Source: an uncultured Planctomycetota bacterium
Lineage (GTDB): Bacteria > Planctomycetota > Phycisphaerae > UBA1845 > Fen-1342
DNA: 35,492 nt
Assembly (NCBI GenBank): GCA_900696535.1
Contig: CAADGM010000144.1
Location: forward strand, 1-35,492
Direction: 5' to 3'
How positions within the stretch are numbered: position 1 is the first letter of the stretch; each line of letters opens with the position of its first letter. Of this stretch, positions 21,615 to 29,888 are shown one piece after another. The notes below the pieces were generated by a model. It saw only the letters and a list, made by a program, of their open reading frames with translations, made no database searches and was not told the DNA's origin. The translations under genes were made by a program, and so were the position numbers.

Positions 21615-22290
21615 CGAACACATAGCCTCCGGCGGTAGCGCCCCACACCTGGCGGCCGTCGGTGTCGAAGCCACGGTCCCAGGAGACGATCCGGTCGGGG
21701 GAGATGGTCACCTCGGACGTGGTGTACGCGGCGCCGTGCAGGCTGCTGGGACAGGCCCGGCCCTGCGTTCCGCCGACGAAGACGCCGTCGCCGCGGCGGC
21801 GCAGGACGACCGTGCAGCCCTCCTTCTTCGCCAGGTCTGTCGGCGACAGCGCGTCAAAGAGCGTCGGGGCGACGTGCCAGCCCGCGAAGCGCAGGGGATC
21901 GCCGGGCAGCTCGTAGACCTGGCTCTCGAGCGCGCCGTCATCGCGCAGCGCCAGGCGATAGACGCGCTGGCGGTACGGGCGGTCGGGCGCGGCGGCGGCG
22001 GCCTGCTCAACGTACAGCCACGGGCCGCCTGCGCGATCCGGCCAGATTCGCACCATGCGAAGCCGGATGTCGCGGTAGTTGTTCGGGTCAGCCTGGGCCT
22101 GGCCGGCGGAACTGAACGTGCCCGTCATCCAGTCGGTGAGTTGGGCGAGGTCGGTCGGGCCCGCGCGCGAGTAGCCCAGCTCCGCCATCTCGCGGTCGCC
22201 CGGCGCGCTGGACTGGCAGCCTGTCGCCAGGGTGGCCAGGGACGCAACGACCGCGCTCATCCATCGCAACCGAGCATGTGTGTATCGCAT
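21598..22290 (-). CDS. CpcT/CpeT-like lipoprotein
   Basis: This encodes 230 residues from ATG 22290 with AAGGA 7 bases upstream. The signal MRYTHARLRWMSAVVASLAT ends in L-A-T-G-C, lipidation expected at Cys25. The mature part begins with LAQLTDWMTGTFSSAGQAQADPNNYRDIRLRMVRIWPD ... WLYVEQAAAAAPDRPYRQRVYRL, the G-x-(F/W)-S-x-x-x-Q-A / Y-x-E-Q / P-Y-R-Q-R pattern of the CpcT/CpeT family. In cyanobacteria these attach phycobilins to phycobiliproteins; members without phycobilisomes are widespread and of unknown role, which applies here. It converges with nrfA, overlapping by 17 bases. Confidence 0.82.
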   Translation of the reverse strand: MRYTHARLRWMSAVVASLATLATGCQSSAPGDREMAELGYSRAGPTDLAQLTDWMTGTFSSAGQAQADPNNYRDIRLRMVRIWPDRAGGPWLYVEQAAAAAPDRPYRQRVYRLALRDDGALESQVYELPGDPLRFAGWHVAPTLFDALSPTDLAKKEGCTVVLRRRGDGVFVGGTQGRACPSSLHGAAYTTSEVTISPDRIVSWDRGFDTDGRQVWGATAGGYVFVKVRS

Positions 22291-22369
22291 GGGCAGTCCT
22301 TTCCTGGCAGCACTTGCCGATGCGCGGGCCGACGAGCGTGCGCTCGGCCGGACGTGGCTGCCGAGAGTG

Positions 22370-22412
22370 TCGCACGGCCGCCCCGGGGCTTGCAAGCGCC
22401 CGGGACGGCCGT
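22370..22412 (-). terminator. Strong hairpin downstream of the 870-residue protein gene
   Basis: GCACGGCCG (22370-22378) pairs with CGGCCGTGC (22404-22412), and after one mismatch CCCGGG (22380-22385) pairs with CCCGGG (22397-22402), with a further short stem inside. It begins about 50 bases after the stop of the 22462-25074 gene. No T-run follows, so the mechanism is unclear. Confidence 0.5.
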
Positions 22413-22461
22413 GCCGAAACTACCCCGCGTGGGGGCCCAAACGGGAGACCGGGAAGTCCGC

Positions 22462-25074
22462 TCACCTCCCGATCAGTGAGACGAACGGGTCGATATCGTC
22501 GAAGTCGACGTTGCCGTCGCCGTTGGCGTCAGCGTTGTACCAGGAGCAATCCGGGTACTGCGCCTGGTAAGCGGCCTGGCCGGACAGCGCCAGGACGAAC
22601 GGGTCGATGTCATCGAAGTCGACGTCTCCGTCGCAGTCCATGTCGCCCACAGTGAGCGAGGGCGTCTCGGTGACGTCGATCGTGTACGCACCGGCGGCGC
22701 CGTTCCAGCCGTCCACGACGATGTAGTACCTGACGCCGGCCTGCACGGGCACGCCCGTCAGCCGCGAGCGGAACGACTCCGGCGCGCTACCGCCGCAGCC
22801 GTCGTCATTGCAGGCATGCGGGGAGCCCGCGGTGACGCCCCCGGCGTAGACGTACAGCTTGGTGTCGAAGCCCGAGCTGCACAGGCTGATGTCGATGGAC
22901 TGGTCGGACGTGGGCGTGTATTCGAACACCGCATCGGGCGAGTTCGAGTTGGCGTACGGGCACACTTCGTCGTAGTCATTCTGGCAGTACAGCGTCGTAC
23001 CGCTGTACGTGTACGGCAGCGATTGGATGTTCGTCGCGCGGGAGGCGTCGTCGTTCGGGCAGCCGCCGCCCGGACCGCCGCGGCACTCGATGGTTAGCAG
23101 GCCGTAGCCGGTCGAGCCGTTTACGCCGCCGATGCGGATGTAGTACACCGTGTCGCGCGTCGCGGCGAACTCGACGTCGTCCTGCGGGCTGCACCGTCCG
23201 TTGTTGCTGCAAGCCACAAACTGGCCCGGCGCCGAGGGGCAGCCGCCCGCGTAGACCAGGATCTTCGTGTCGAAGCCGCTCGAGTTGCTGCCGCAGGTGC
23301 GGACCTTGAGATTGCCGGTGCAGATGGCCTGGTAGCGGAACCAGACGTCGGCATGGCTGCCGGAGGCGAACGATGAGCACAGCGATTCGTTGGGCGTGCT
23401 GGTGGTGGCGCCGATGTTGTCGAAGATGGTGAAGCCGGTGTAGACGTCGATGGCGCCCGCGCACTCGTCGTAGTTGACGGCCCCGGTCTCAGAGCAGTTG
23501 ATGCTCAGCCGCCCGATGCCGACCGCGCCGGCCAGGCCGCCCACGCGGATGAGCAACGGAACGCCCGCCTGGACCGGGACGGTGAGCTGGGCCTGTTGCC
23601 CGCAGGCGTCATTGTTGCAGGCGATCGCCGTCCCGGGTGCTTCCGGGCAGCCGCCGGCGTAGACCGCCAGCGTGGTGTCGAAGCTGCTGTCGCACGTGCT
23701 GATCGTGGCCAGGCCGGTGCACAGCGGCGTGTACCGGTACCAGATGTCGTTGTCGTTCGCGCCGTCGAACGCCTCGCACCCGGCCTCCGCGGGACCGTCG
23801 GTCGAGGCCGTGTAGGTCTCGAAGTGGTGCGACCCACCGGTGATGGGCAGGGCCCGGCTGCACGCGTCGCCGCTGTTCTGCGCCGGCAGCGGAACCGAGA
23901 TCGACGCAGGGGTGCCGGGACGGAAGAGATCCAGCGTGACGGAGACAAGTTGCTCCGGCGGCACGTCCTTGGCGCGGAAGCGGAAGTTGTAGAGCGTGCC
24001 CCAGCGCAGGGCGTTGGCGTTCTGGTTGGTCGCGAAGGGCGTGGTCGCCCAGGCGAGCTCGGCGCCGTCGTAAGCGCCCGGCCAGTCGGCGCCGTCGTAC
24101 GGCTCACCCGAGTGGTAGAACACGTCGTGGAAGCCGACGCTCAGGATATTGCCGGGATCGGTGACAAGGGGGATGCGGAAGGCGCCGACACTGCGGTGGC
24201 TGTTGTAGTTGTACAGGGCGAACTCGTAGTCCCAGGTTGATGCACCGACACGGTAGGCCCGCCATGCGAGATAAAGCCGCCCCTCATCGGGGATCTGGAT
24301 GGGGGTGATCGGCACCGCCGGGTCCATGACTTGCCAGGCCAGGATGGCCGGCTCCTCGCGGTGCGTGTAGTCGACCAGCCCGGCGGGGGACGAGAAGGAC
24401 AAGCCCAGCGTGCTGTTGACCCAGACCTGGCGCCAGGCGGCGTTGTTGTAGCCGTTGCCCGTGTTCATGTCGTCCTGGGTGACGTACTGGCCCTCGATGA
24501 AGTAGAGCGCGCCCACGTTCTGGTTGGGATCCATGTCCGTCGTCAGGACCTGGAGACGGCCGTCGACCGTGCCCGAGCCGGGTACTGCGTGCGAGGCCGG
24601 GAAGACCGCGGTGAACGCGTTCACCACGGACTTCGGGCCGAGGCGGCTCTGTGTGCCGTTCAGTGAAGCGCTGTAGGGGTCGGAGCAGTTCACGCCCAGG
24701 AGGCTCCCCGTGCCGGGGTTGATGCAGGTCCCGCACCAGTTTTGCGCGAGCGCCGTGAAGGCCCACTTCAGCCAGCTCTGGCCGATCTGCTCGAAGCGTC
24801 CGTCCTTGAGGCGGAACATGTTCATGCCAATGACGGGCTTGAGGTTGGTACTGCCCTGCCAGAGCAGCGGAGTATCGCCGATGTTGCAGGACATTGTGCC
24901 GAGGGAGTACGCCTGGATGGTTCCGCTGGGGTTGGCGCCCCAGCGGCGCAGGTCGTACAGGCCGCCGACGATCACATCGGGACCGGTCGCCTCGGGGCCG
25001 TCAGCGCGAGCAGGTTGGCTGAGATATGGCAGGAAACACGACAGAAACATCCCGTACAGAGCAAGCCGCTTCAT
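22462..25074 (-). CDS. Large secreted protein with PPC-like repeats and C-terminal dockerin-like calcium loops
   Basis: This encodes 870 residues; AAGGAG precedes ATG 25074. The signal peptide is MKRLALYGMFLSCFLPYLSQ, cleaved near ARA. Residues about 25-400 are a unique domain with many aromatic residues. From about 410 three repeats of pre-peptidase-C-terminal-like type follow, each with a pattern such as DIWYRYTPLCTG, F-D-T-x-L-x-V-Y-A-G-G and C-N-N-D-x-C. The end has two EF-type loops (DMDCDGDVDFDDIDPFV and DANGDGNVDFDDIDPFV), the dockerin-like tail common in planctomycete extracellular proteins. It is probably exported to the periplasm or outside and bound to the surface; the substrate is unknown. 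Many paired cysteines suggest disulfides. Confidence 0.82.
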   Translation of the reverse strand: MKRLALYGMFLSCFLPYLSQPARADGPEATGPDVIVGGLYDLRRWGANPSGTIQAYSLGTMSCNIGDTPLLWQGSTNLKPVIGMNMFRLKDGRFEQIGQSWLKWAFTALAQNWCGTCINPGTGSLLGVNCSDPYSASLNGTQSRLGPKSVVNAFTAVFPASHAVPGSGTVDGRLQVLTTDMDPNQNVGALYFIEGQYVTQDDMNTGNGYNNAAWRQVWVNSTLGLSFSSPAGLVDYTHREEPAILAWQVMDPAVPITPIQIPDEGRLYLAWRAYRVGASTWDYEFALYNYNSHRSVGAFRIPLVTDPGNILSVGFHDVFYHSGEPYDGADWPGAYDGAELAWATTPFATNQNANALRWGTLYNFRFRAKDVPPEQLVSVTLDLFRPGTPASISVPLPAQNSGDACSRALPITGGSHHFETYTASTDGPAEAGCEAFDGANDNDIWYRYTPLCTGLATISTCDSSFDTTLAVYAGGCPEAPGTAIACNNDACGQQAQLTVPVQAGVPLLIRVGGLAGAVGIGRLSINCSETGAVNYDECAGAIDVYTGFTIFDNIGATTSTPNESLCSSFASGSHADVWFRYQAICTGNLKVRTCGSNSSGFDTKILVYAGGCPSAPGQFVACSNNGRCSPQDDVEFAATRDTVYYIRIGGVNGSTGYGLLTIECRGGPGGGCPNDDASRATNIQSLPYTYSGTTLYCQNDYDEVCPYANSNSPDAVFEYTPTSDQSIDISLCSSGFDTKLYVYAGGVTAGSPHACNDDGCGGSAPESFRSRLTGVPVQAGVRYYIVVDGWNGAAGAYTIDVTETPSLTVGDMDCDGDVDFDDIDPFVLALSGQAAYQAQYPDCSWYNADANGDGNVDFDDIDPFVSLIGR

Positions 25075-25265
25075 CCAAGCGCTCCTTGGCCCGGCGGGGC
25101 CAACGCCTCTCCAGCCTCCCCCGACGTGAAATCAAACAAGCACCGATTCTTAGCTTTGAGTCCTGGTTTTAGGACTCTTCTGGTACAGATTACCATTTCG
25201 GTTGCCCGCCGGTCGATACAAAACTTTTGTACAGGACAAAATTTTTGCTTGATATTATAGGACTA
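25075..25265. other. AT-rich intergenic island with two short inverted repeats
   Basis: This gap is much less GC-rich than its surroundings. GAGTCCT (25158-25164) pairs with AGGACTC (25171-25177) across a 6-base loop, and TACAAAA-C-TTTTGTA (25217-25231) is a near-perfect 15-base palindrome resembling an operator. On the minus strand TATAAT occurs at 25259-25254. The gap is upstream of the secreted protein gene and downstream of the polyferredoxin-TPR gene, both on the minus strand. Confidence 0.55.
25217..25231. promoter_or_regulatory. 15-base palindrome TACAAAACTTTTGTA, operator candidate
   Basis: Seven-base arms around one central base, perfect pairing. It lies about 140 bases upstream of ATG 25074 in the AT-rich gap. 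No regulator is assigned. Confidence 0.35.
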
Positions 25266-27395
25266 TTATGGCGGCAGCAGGTCGGGGCGAGCGCCCCGCA
25301 CGCGCTCGAAGGCCGAGCGGGCTCCCTCGGCGTCGCCCGCGGCGGCGAGCAGGTGTGCCAGCGCGTAGGCGGCCGCAACGTCTTGCCCCGCTACGGGCGT
25401 AAGTTCCTGCTTCACTGCCGGATAGCGCCCGGACCTGACTGCCTCCGTTGCCCAGGCGCGCAGCACCTCGCCGTCGAAAGGGGCTGCCTGCCGCGCTCGT
25501 TCCAGCGCGGAGCGCGCCGTCTCGGACTCGCCAGCACTTGCCGCCAGGACGCCCAGGACGAACCAGATGCGCGGGTTGGTGGCGTCCAGCTCGGCAGCTC
25601 GCGTGACTTCTTCCACCGCCTCGTGCCCGCGCCCGAGGTCGGCCAGGAGGAGCCCCAACTGGAGTCGCGCCGCCGCCGATCGGGGCCGCTGGCGGACGAC
25701 TTCGCGCATCTCAACCTCTGCCGCCTCGCGCTTGCCCGAGTCGGCCAGCAGCCGGGCCAGCCCCAGCCGGGCCTCCACATCCGCCGGTCGGCGCTGGACG
25801 ATCCGCTGCGCGACGCGAAGCGCCTCGCCCCGCTCGCCGCGCTGCACGAGCACCGCCACCAGGTCGTTGCGCGCGTCCGTCAGGCCCGGATCGGCCTCGA
25901 CCGCGGCCCGCAGCTCGGCGATCCCGCGCTCCGTATCGCCTCGCCGCGCGAGCAGCTCCGCCCACTTGTAGCGTGCCGCACCGTAGCCGCGGTCGATCTG
26001 CAAGGCGCGGCGGAGGTGCGGTTCCGCGAGTTCGGACTCGCCAAGGAACAGGTAGAGCGAACCAAGACGCACCTCGGTGCTGATCTGCGGCAGGAGGCCG
26101 AAGCGGTGGATCCAGCGGAAGTGATCCAACGCCGCGCGGGACGCCTCGACGACCTCGGGCGCGTCGGGACGGAACTCGGCCTGGAGTGCCGTGGCCCGGT
26201 CGAGCATCCGCTCCCCCTCGCGGACGTGAAATTGGAGCACGGCCGAGTGTCCCACGAAGACCGCGAGCACCAAGGCAAGTCCCACATACGCCCAGCCTGT
26301 GCTCGTCAGACGACCCTTGAGCTTGAGTTGTGCGACGTGCACACGGACGCTGTCGGCGTACAGCAGGCGCGCGGCCTGCACGAGCAGGTACGCGGTGATC
26401 GAGGCCATGCCCAGCGCGAGCAGAAAGGGGACCGCGTCGTACAAGCCGCGATAGGCGTACAGCGCGACCAGGAAGACGGCGGCCAGGGCAACTTCCTCTG
26501 GCCACGCGTAGTCGAACTCGCGGCGCGGCCGCGGCGCGCGGGCGCTGCCCCGGGCCGCGCTGGGGCGGCCGAACCCGAAGTAGAGCGCGTCCTTGGGGCA
26601 GACGCTGATGCAGTCAGTGCACTTCATGCAGCCGGGGCTCACAACCATCCCGTGCAGCCGGACCTCCTCGTGGACGCGAACGTTCGAGGTGCACGTGGCC
26701 GTGCAGTGCCCGCACTGGTCGCAGTCGTCCGTGACGCGGATGCGGCCGACGGCGAACCGGTCCGCGACACCGAAGAGCCCGCCATAGGGGCACGCGTACG
26801 TGCAGTAGCCCTTGTTGCCGAGCAGGAGGACGATGAGCAGGCCGCAGACCGCCAGGCTGACGGCCGACATGATCGGCCCGGGGAAGGTGGCCCAGAAGTC
26901 GTAGGTCGTGAAGTGGTAGAGCAGGGCCGGCGGGGGATGACCTGCCCACGCGCGGGCCACGCTCGGCCAGACGAACATGTACAACCCGGCCAGCAGGGGG
27001 ACGAAGATGAGCAGTCGCGAGCGGAACGGCTTCGGGCGGAAGCGGAGCTTCCTGCAGATCCACGTGCACAGGTCCTGTAGCGCGATGATGTGGCAACCCC
27101 AGCCGCAGAACCAGCGGCCCAGCACGAGCGTGCTGAGCACCCCGACGAGCAGCACGACGAAGCCGCAGTTGATCAGCCCCTGCTCGAGCGTCTGCATGGC
27201 CTCGCTGGGCTCGAGCGGCGAGAGGGTCTTGCCGGCGAGCTGCCAGTGGATGAAGTGCCCGACGAAGAAGACGTGGACGCCGATCAGGACGAGCGCGCGC
27301 CACTTGCCGACACGCGACGGGCGCGGTTTGCCGCAGCCGCCGTCTCGCGCCTGCGGGACCGTTGGCAGGTTGAGTTCCTTCGGCCGCGGGGGCAT
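25266..27395 (-). CDS. Membrane polyferredoxin (NapH/CcoG type) fused to TPR domain
   Basis: This encodes 709 residues. After a short soluble N-terminus come several transmembrane helices (LVLIGVHVFFVGHFIHWQLA; INCGFVVLLVGVLSTLVLGRWFCGWGCHIIALQDL; further ones to about residue 210). The conserved C-G-W-G-C-H and G-Y-C-T-Y-A-C-P-Y-G-G belong to the NapH/NosR/CcoG group. Two 4Fe-4S motifs follow: CDQCGHCTATC and CMKCTDCISVCP. Three further membrane segments lead to a C-terminal domain of about 320 residues with TPR repeats (EPHLRRALQIDRGYGAARYKWAELLARRGDTERGIAEL and similar). It could feed electrons to periplasmic enzymes; the partner is unknown. No Shine-Dalgarno; TACGAT lies 6 bases before ATG 27395. 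The frame is open to 27659, but that part is inside the helicase. Confidence 0.85.
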   Translation of the reverse strand: MPPRPKELNLPTVPQARDGGCGKPRPSRVGKWRALVLIGVHVFFVGHFIHWQLAGKTLSPLEPSEAMQTLEQGLINCGFVVLLVGVLSTLVLGRWFCGWGCHIIALQDLCTWICRKLRFRPKPFRSRLLIFVPLLAGLYMFVWPSVARAWAGHPPPALLYHFTTYDFWATFPGPIMSAVSLAVCGLLIVLLLGNKGYCTYACPYGGLFGVADRFAVGRIRVTDDCDQCGHCTATCTSNVRVHEEVRLHGMVVSPGCMKCTDCISVCPKDALYFGFGRPSAARGSARAPRPRREFDYAWPEEVALAAVFLVALYAYRGLYDAVPFLLALGMASITAYLLVQAARLLYADSVRVHVAQLKLKGRLTSTGWAYVGLALVLAVFVGHSAVLQFHVREGERMLDRATALQAEFRPDAPEVVEASRAALDHFRWIHRFGLLPQISTEVRLGSLYLFLGESELAEPHLRRALQIDRGYGAARYKWAELLARRGDTERGIAELRAAVEADPGLTDARNDLVAVLVQRGERGEALRVAQRIVQRRPADVEARLGLARLLADSGKREAAEVEMREVVRQRPRSAAARLQLGLLLADLGRGHEAVEEVTRAAELDATNPRIWFVLGVLAASAGESETARSALERARQAAPFDGEVLRAWATEAVRSGRYPAVKQELTPVAGQDVAAAYALAHLLAAAGDAEGARSAFERVRGARPDLLPP

Positions 27396-27401
27396 GGAGA
27401 C

Positions 27402-27407
27402 ATCGTA
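27402..27407 (-). promoter_or_regulatory. TANNNT -10-like element, 6 bases before the start codon
   Basis: On the minus strand TACGAT (27407-27402) is followed by GTCTCC and ATG 27395. It lies in the 49-base gap after the helicase stop. If real, the fusion gene has its own leaderless transcript besides any readthrough from the helicase gene. Confidence 0.4.
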
Positions 27408-27444
27408 CCCGATCGCGCGGGGCAGCCGCGCGCCGGCGGCCGAC

Positions 27445-29664
27445 TCAGCTTGTCTTGAGCAGCGCCCGCATGTTCTGCGCCTCGGACAGGAAGCGGTCCG
27501 TGTAGCTTGGGTCGACGCGCTGGCACGTGGCGGTGGCCAGCTCGGTAATGCGGCGGTAGTCGGGGTCGTTGGTGCGTGCCTCGAACTCGCCGGCCAGGAT
27601 CGCCAGCCGCAGCAGGTGCCGCAGGACGATGCCCTCCTGTTTGACCAGGTCGAGGGCACGGACGCACTTGAAGAAGTCGCACTCGCGGGCGAAGGCGTCG
27701 CCCGCGAGCCACTTGGGCTGCATGCTGGCGGGCTCCGGCGCGGCTAGCCTGGCCTCGAAGGCGAGCTTGAGCATCTCCGGAAACGTGGGCGGGCGCTCCT
27801 CGTCCTCCTCGGCCCAGTCGTCGCGCCCGAAGCGGCGAATCGCGTCGCGCCGCTCGGCGAGTTCCTCGTCGGTCAGCGGCGGGGCGGCGAGCTTGACCCC
27901 CATGGCGATCATCTGCGGTTCGAGCACGTGCTCCTGTAGCGGCCCCTTGGGTTTGTCCTCCGGGATGCGCGGCAGGCGGCAGCTTCGCAGGATGTTGGGC
28001 GGGACTTCGAGGGCCGCCTCGAGCGCCATCAGCTTCTCGTCGAAGCTGCCGGGCGGCAGCGTCGCCGCGAGGAACTCGGCGAAGAGCGGGTCCATGCTGC
28101 GGTAGTTCAGCAGCCGGTAGATGCTCTCGTCGAGTGTGACGTGGTCTCCGTCCTCGGCCCGCTTCAGGTAGCCCAGCGCCTGGAGATTGTCGAGCATGAA
28201 GTCGAGCTGTTGCTGGAACTTCTCGATCTGGGCGGCGCCATTGAACCGCCGGCTGACGAACTCGCGCGCCTCATGCACCGCGCCCGTGCGCGTGAGCAGG
28301 AAGATGAGCACCGAGTACGGGATCATCCCACGGCTGTAGAGCTTGCCCGGCCCGGCCTTGATCAACTCGCGGAACTGCCCCTCGCTCCAGTACTGCTCGG
28401 TCTTGCGGCGGGTGGGCCGCTTGCGCTCCATCTCCTTGCGGGCCCGCATGACGCCCGGGTCTTTGCTGTTGGGGTCGATTTGTTCGTAGCGCTTGCGCCA
28501 CTTGTTGATCTTGACGTCATCCTCGTGGGCCAGGGCGTAAACGTAGCCCTGCGTGTCGAACTGCGGACGGCCGGCGCGGCCCATCATCTGGTGCGCATCC
28601 GACGAGAAAATCAGCTTCTTCTCGCCGCTCTTGCCCTTGAGCAGCGTGGTCAGGACGACCGAGCGGGCCGGCAGGTTGATGCCGGCCGCGAGCGTCTCGG
28701 TGCAGCAGACGAACGGCACGAGCTTGCGGCCGAACAGCTCTTCGACGATCAGCTTGTGGCGGGGCAGCACGCCGGCGTGGTGGACACCGACGCCGCGGAG
28801 CAGCATCTGGGCGAGCTTTGGACCGACGCCGTCGGCCAGGTCGGCCTTGCGGTCGGCCAGGAACGCCTCGATCTCCTTCTTCTGCCGCTCGCTTACCAGC
28901 GGCAGGCCTTTGAGCTTCTCGGCCAGTTCCCAGCACTCGTCGCGGTTGAAGGCAAAGACCAGAGCCGGGGCCCGGCAGGCGTCGCCCTCCCCGGCGACCA
29001 TGTCCGTGAGGTGCTCGGTCAGCAGCTTGTCCTCGACCCAGCTGTGCTCCAACGGCACCTTGCGCTCGGCGGAGGTTACCACGCTCACTCGCCGCTGGTG
29101 CTTTTCCTTCAGCCAGTCGGCGAAGTCGTAGGGGTTGCCGACCGTGGCCGAGAGCAGCATGACCCGGGCGGTCGGCGGCAGGAGCGTCAGCGACAGCTCC
29201 CACACGACGCCGCGCTCGGGGTCGTTGAAGTTGTGGAACTCGTCCATCACGACGGCGCCGAGGTGCTCGGCGTCCAGCAGCGACGCGTCGCGCGCCAGCA
29301 GGTGATTGAGAAGGATCTCGGCGACCACGATGCGGATGAGCGCGTCGGGGTTCTCGCGCCGGTTGCCGGTGATGAAGCCCACCTCGCTGCGCGGAAAGCC
29401 CCACTGCTCGACGCGCTCCTGAAACTCGCGATACTTCTGCTCGGTCAGGGCGATCAGCGGCGTCGTGTAGTACAGGCGGCGCCGGGTGTGCAGGGCCTCG
29501 AAGACGGCGGCCTCCGCGATGAGGGTCTTGCCGGTGCCGGTCGGGGCGCAGACGAGCAGCCCGCCTTCGCACTCGAACCAGGCCAGGAGGGCTTCCTCCT
29601 GCATCGGGTAGAGCGCATAGGGGACGGACTCGATGAACTTCGAGCAGATCTCGTCGCGGGTCAT
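27445..29664 (-). CDS. Ski2-like DEAD/DEAH-box helicase
   Basis: This encodes 739 residues. Helicase motifs in order: YPMQEEALLAWF (Q-like), CAPTGTGKT (Walker A, Lys46), TPLIALTEQKYREF (Ia), VVMDEFHNFND (motif II, DEFH), LLSATVGNP (III), LVFAFNRDECWELAEKL (IV), FVCCTETLAAGINLPARSVVLT (V) and MMGRAGRPQFDTQG (VI). The arrangement and the VI motif match the Ski2/Hel308 superfamily 2 group. The C-terminal part (from about residue 400) is a winged-helix and helical region, as in that group. It probably unwinds RNA or DNA using ATP; the target is unknown. It lies upstream of the polyferredoxin-TPR gene on the same strand. TATGCT lies 7 bases before ATG 29664 and there is no Shine-Dalgarno. Confidence 0.9.
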   Translation of the reverse strand: MTRDEICSKFIESVPYALYPMQEEALLAWFECEGGLLVCAPTGTGKTLIAEAAVFEALHTRRRLYYTTPLIALTEQKYREFQERVEQWGFPRSEVGFITGNRRENPDALIRIVVAEILLNHLLARDASLLDAEHLGAVVMDEFHNFNDPERGVVWELSLTLLPPTARVMLLSATVGNPYDFADWLKEKHQRRVSVVTSAERKVPLEHSWVEDKLLTEHLTDMVAGEGDACRAPALVFAFNRDECWELAEKLKGLPLVSERQKKEIEAFLADRKADLADGVGPKLAQMLLRGVGVHHAGVLPRHKLIVEELFGRKLVPFVCCTETLAAGINLPARSVVLTTLLKGKSGEKKLIFSSDAHQMMGRAGRPQFDTQGYVYALAHEDDVKINKWRKRYEQIDPNSKDPGVMRARKEMERKRPTRRKTEQYWSEGQFRELIKAGPGKLYSRGMIPYSVLIFLLTRTGAVHEAREFVSRRFNGAAQIEKFQQQLDFMLDNLQALGYLKRAEDGDHVTLDESIYRLLNYRSMDPLFAEFLAATLPPGSFDEKLMALEAALEVPPNILRSCRLPRIPEDKPKGPLQEHVLEPQMIAMGVKLAAPPLTDEELAERRDAIRRFGRDDWAEEDEERPPTFPEMLKLAFEARLAAPEPASMQPKWLAGDAFARECDFFKCVRALDLVKQEGIVLRHLLRLAILAGEFEARTNDPDYRRITELATATCQRVDPSYTDRFLSEAQNMRALLKTS

Positions 29665-29671
29665 GCGTCAG

Positions 29672-29677
29672 AGCATA
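29672..29677 (-). promoter_or_regulatory. TANNNT -10-like element, 7 bases before the start codon
   Basis: On the minus strand TATGCT (29677-29672), then seven bases, then ATG 29664. Confidence 0.4.
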
Positions 29678-29781
29678 ACCGGCTGCGGGCAGGCTGTGGC
29701 ATGGAGCCGCCGCTCGCCGCGGCCGTCAGCAGACCGGCCACCGTATCCGAACAGCGAGATCCATCCCATGCTGCTCGTCTT

Positions 29782-29862
29782 CTTCGTGCCCTTCGTGTCC
29801 TTCGTGGTTCACTCTTCAGCCGCGGAGGAGGGGAAACCACGAAGTTCACGAAGAGCACGAAG
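29782..29862. repeat. Long imperfect inverted repeat built from TTCGTG units
   Basis: Arms 29782-29809 and 29835-29862 (28 bases each, three mismatches) are separated by 25 bases. Each arm holds three CTTCGTG-like units. It lies between the PEP-CTERM gene and the helicase gene, downstream of the former. It could act as a terminator for the PEP-CTERM transcript or be a dispersed repeat; I cannot test for other copies. Confidence 0.75.
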
Positions 29863-29888
29863 GGAAGAGACAAGGGTTGGCTTGGTGG

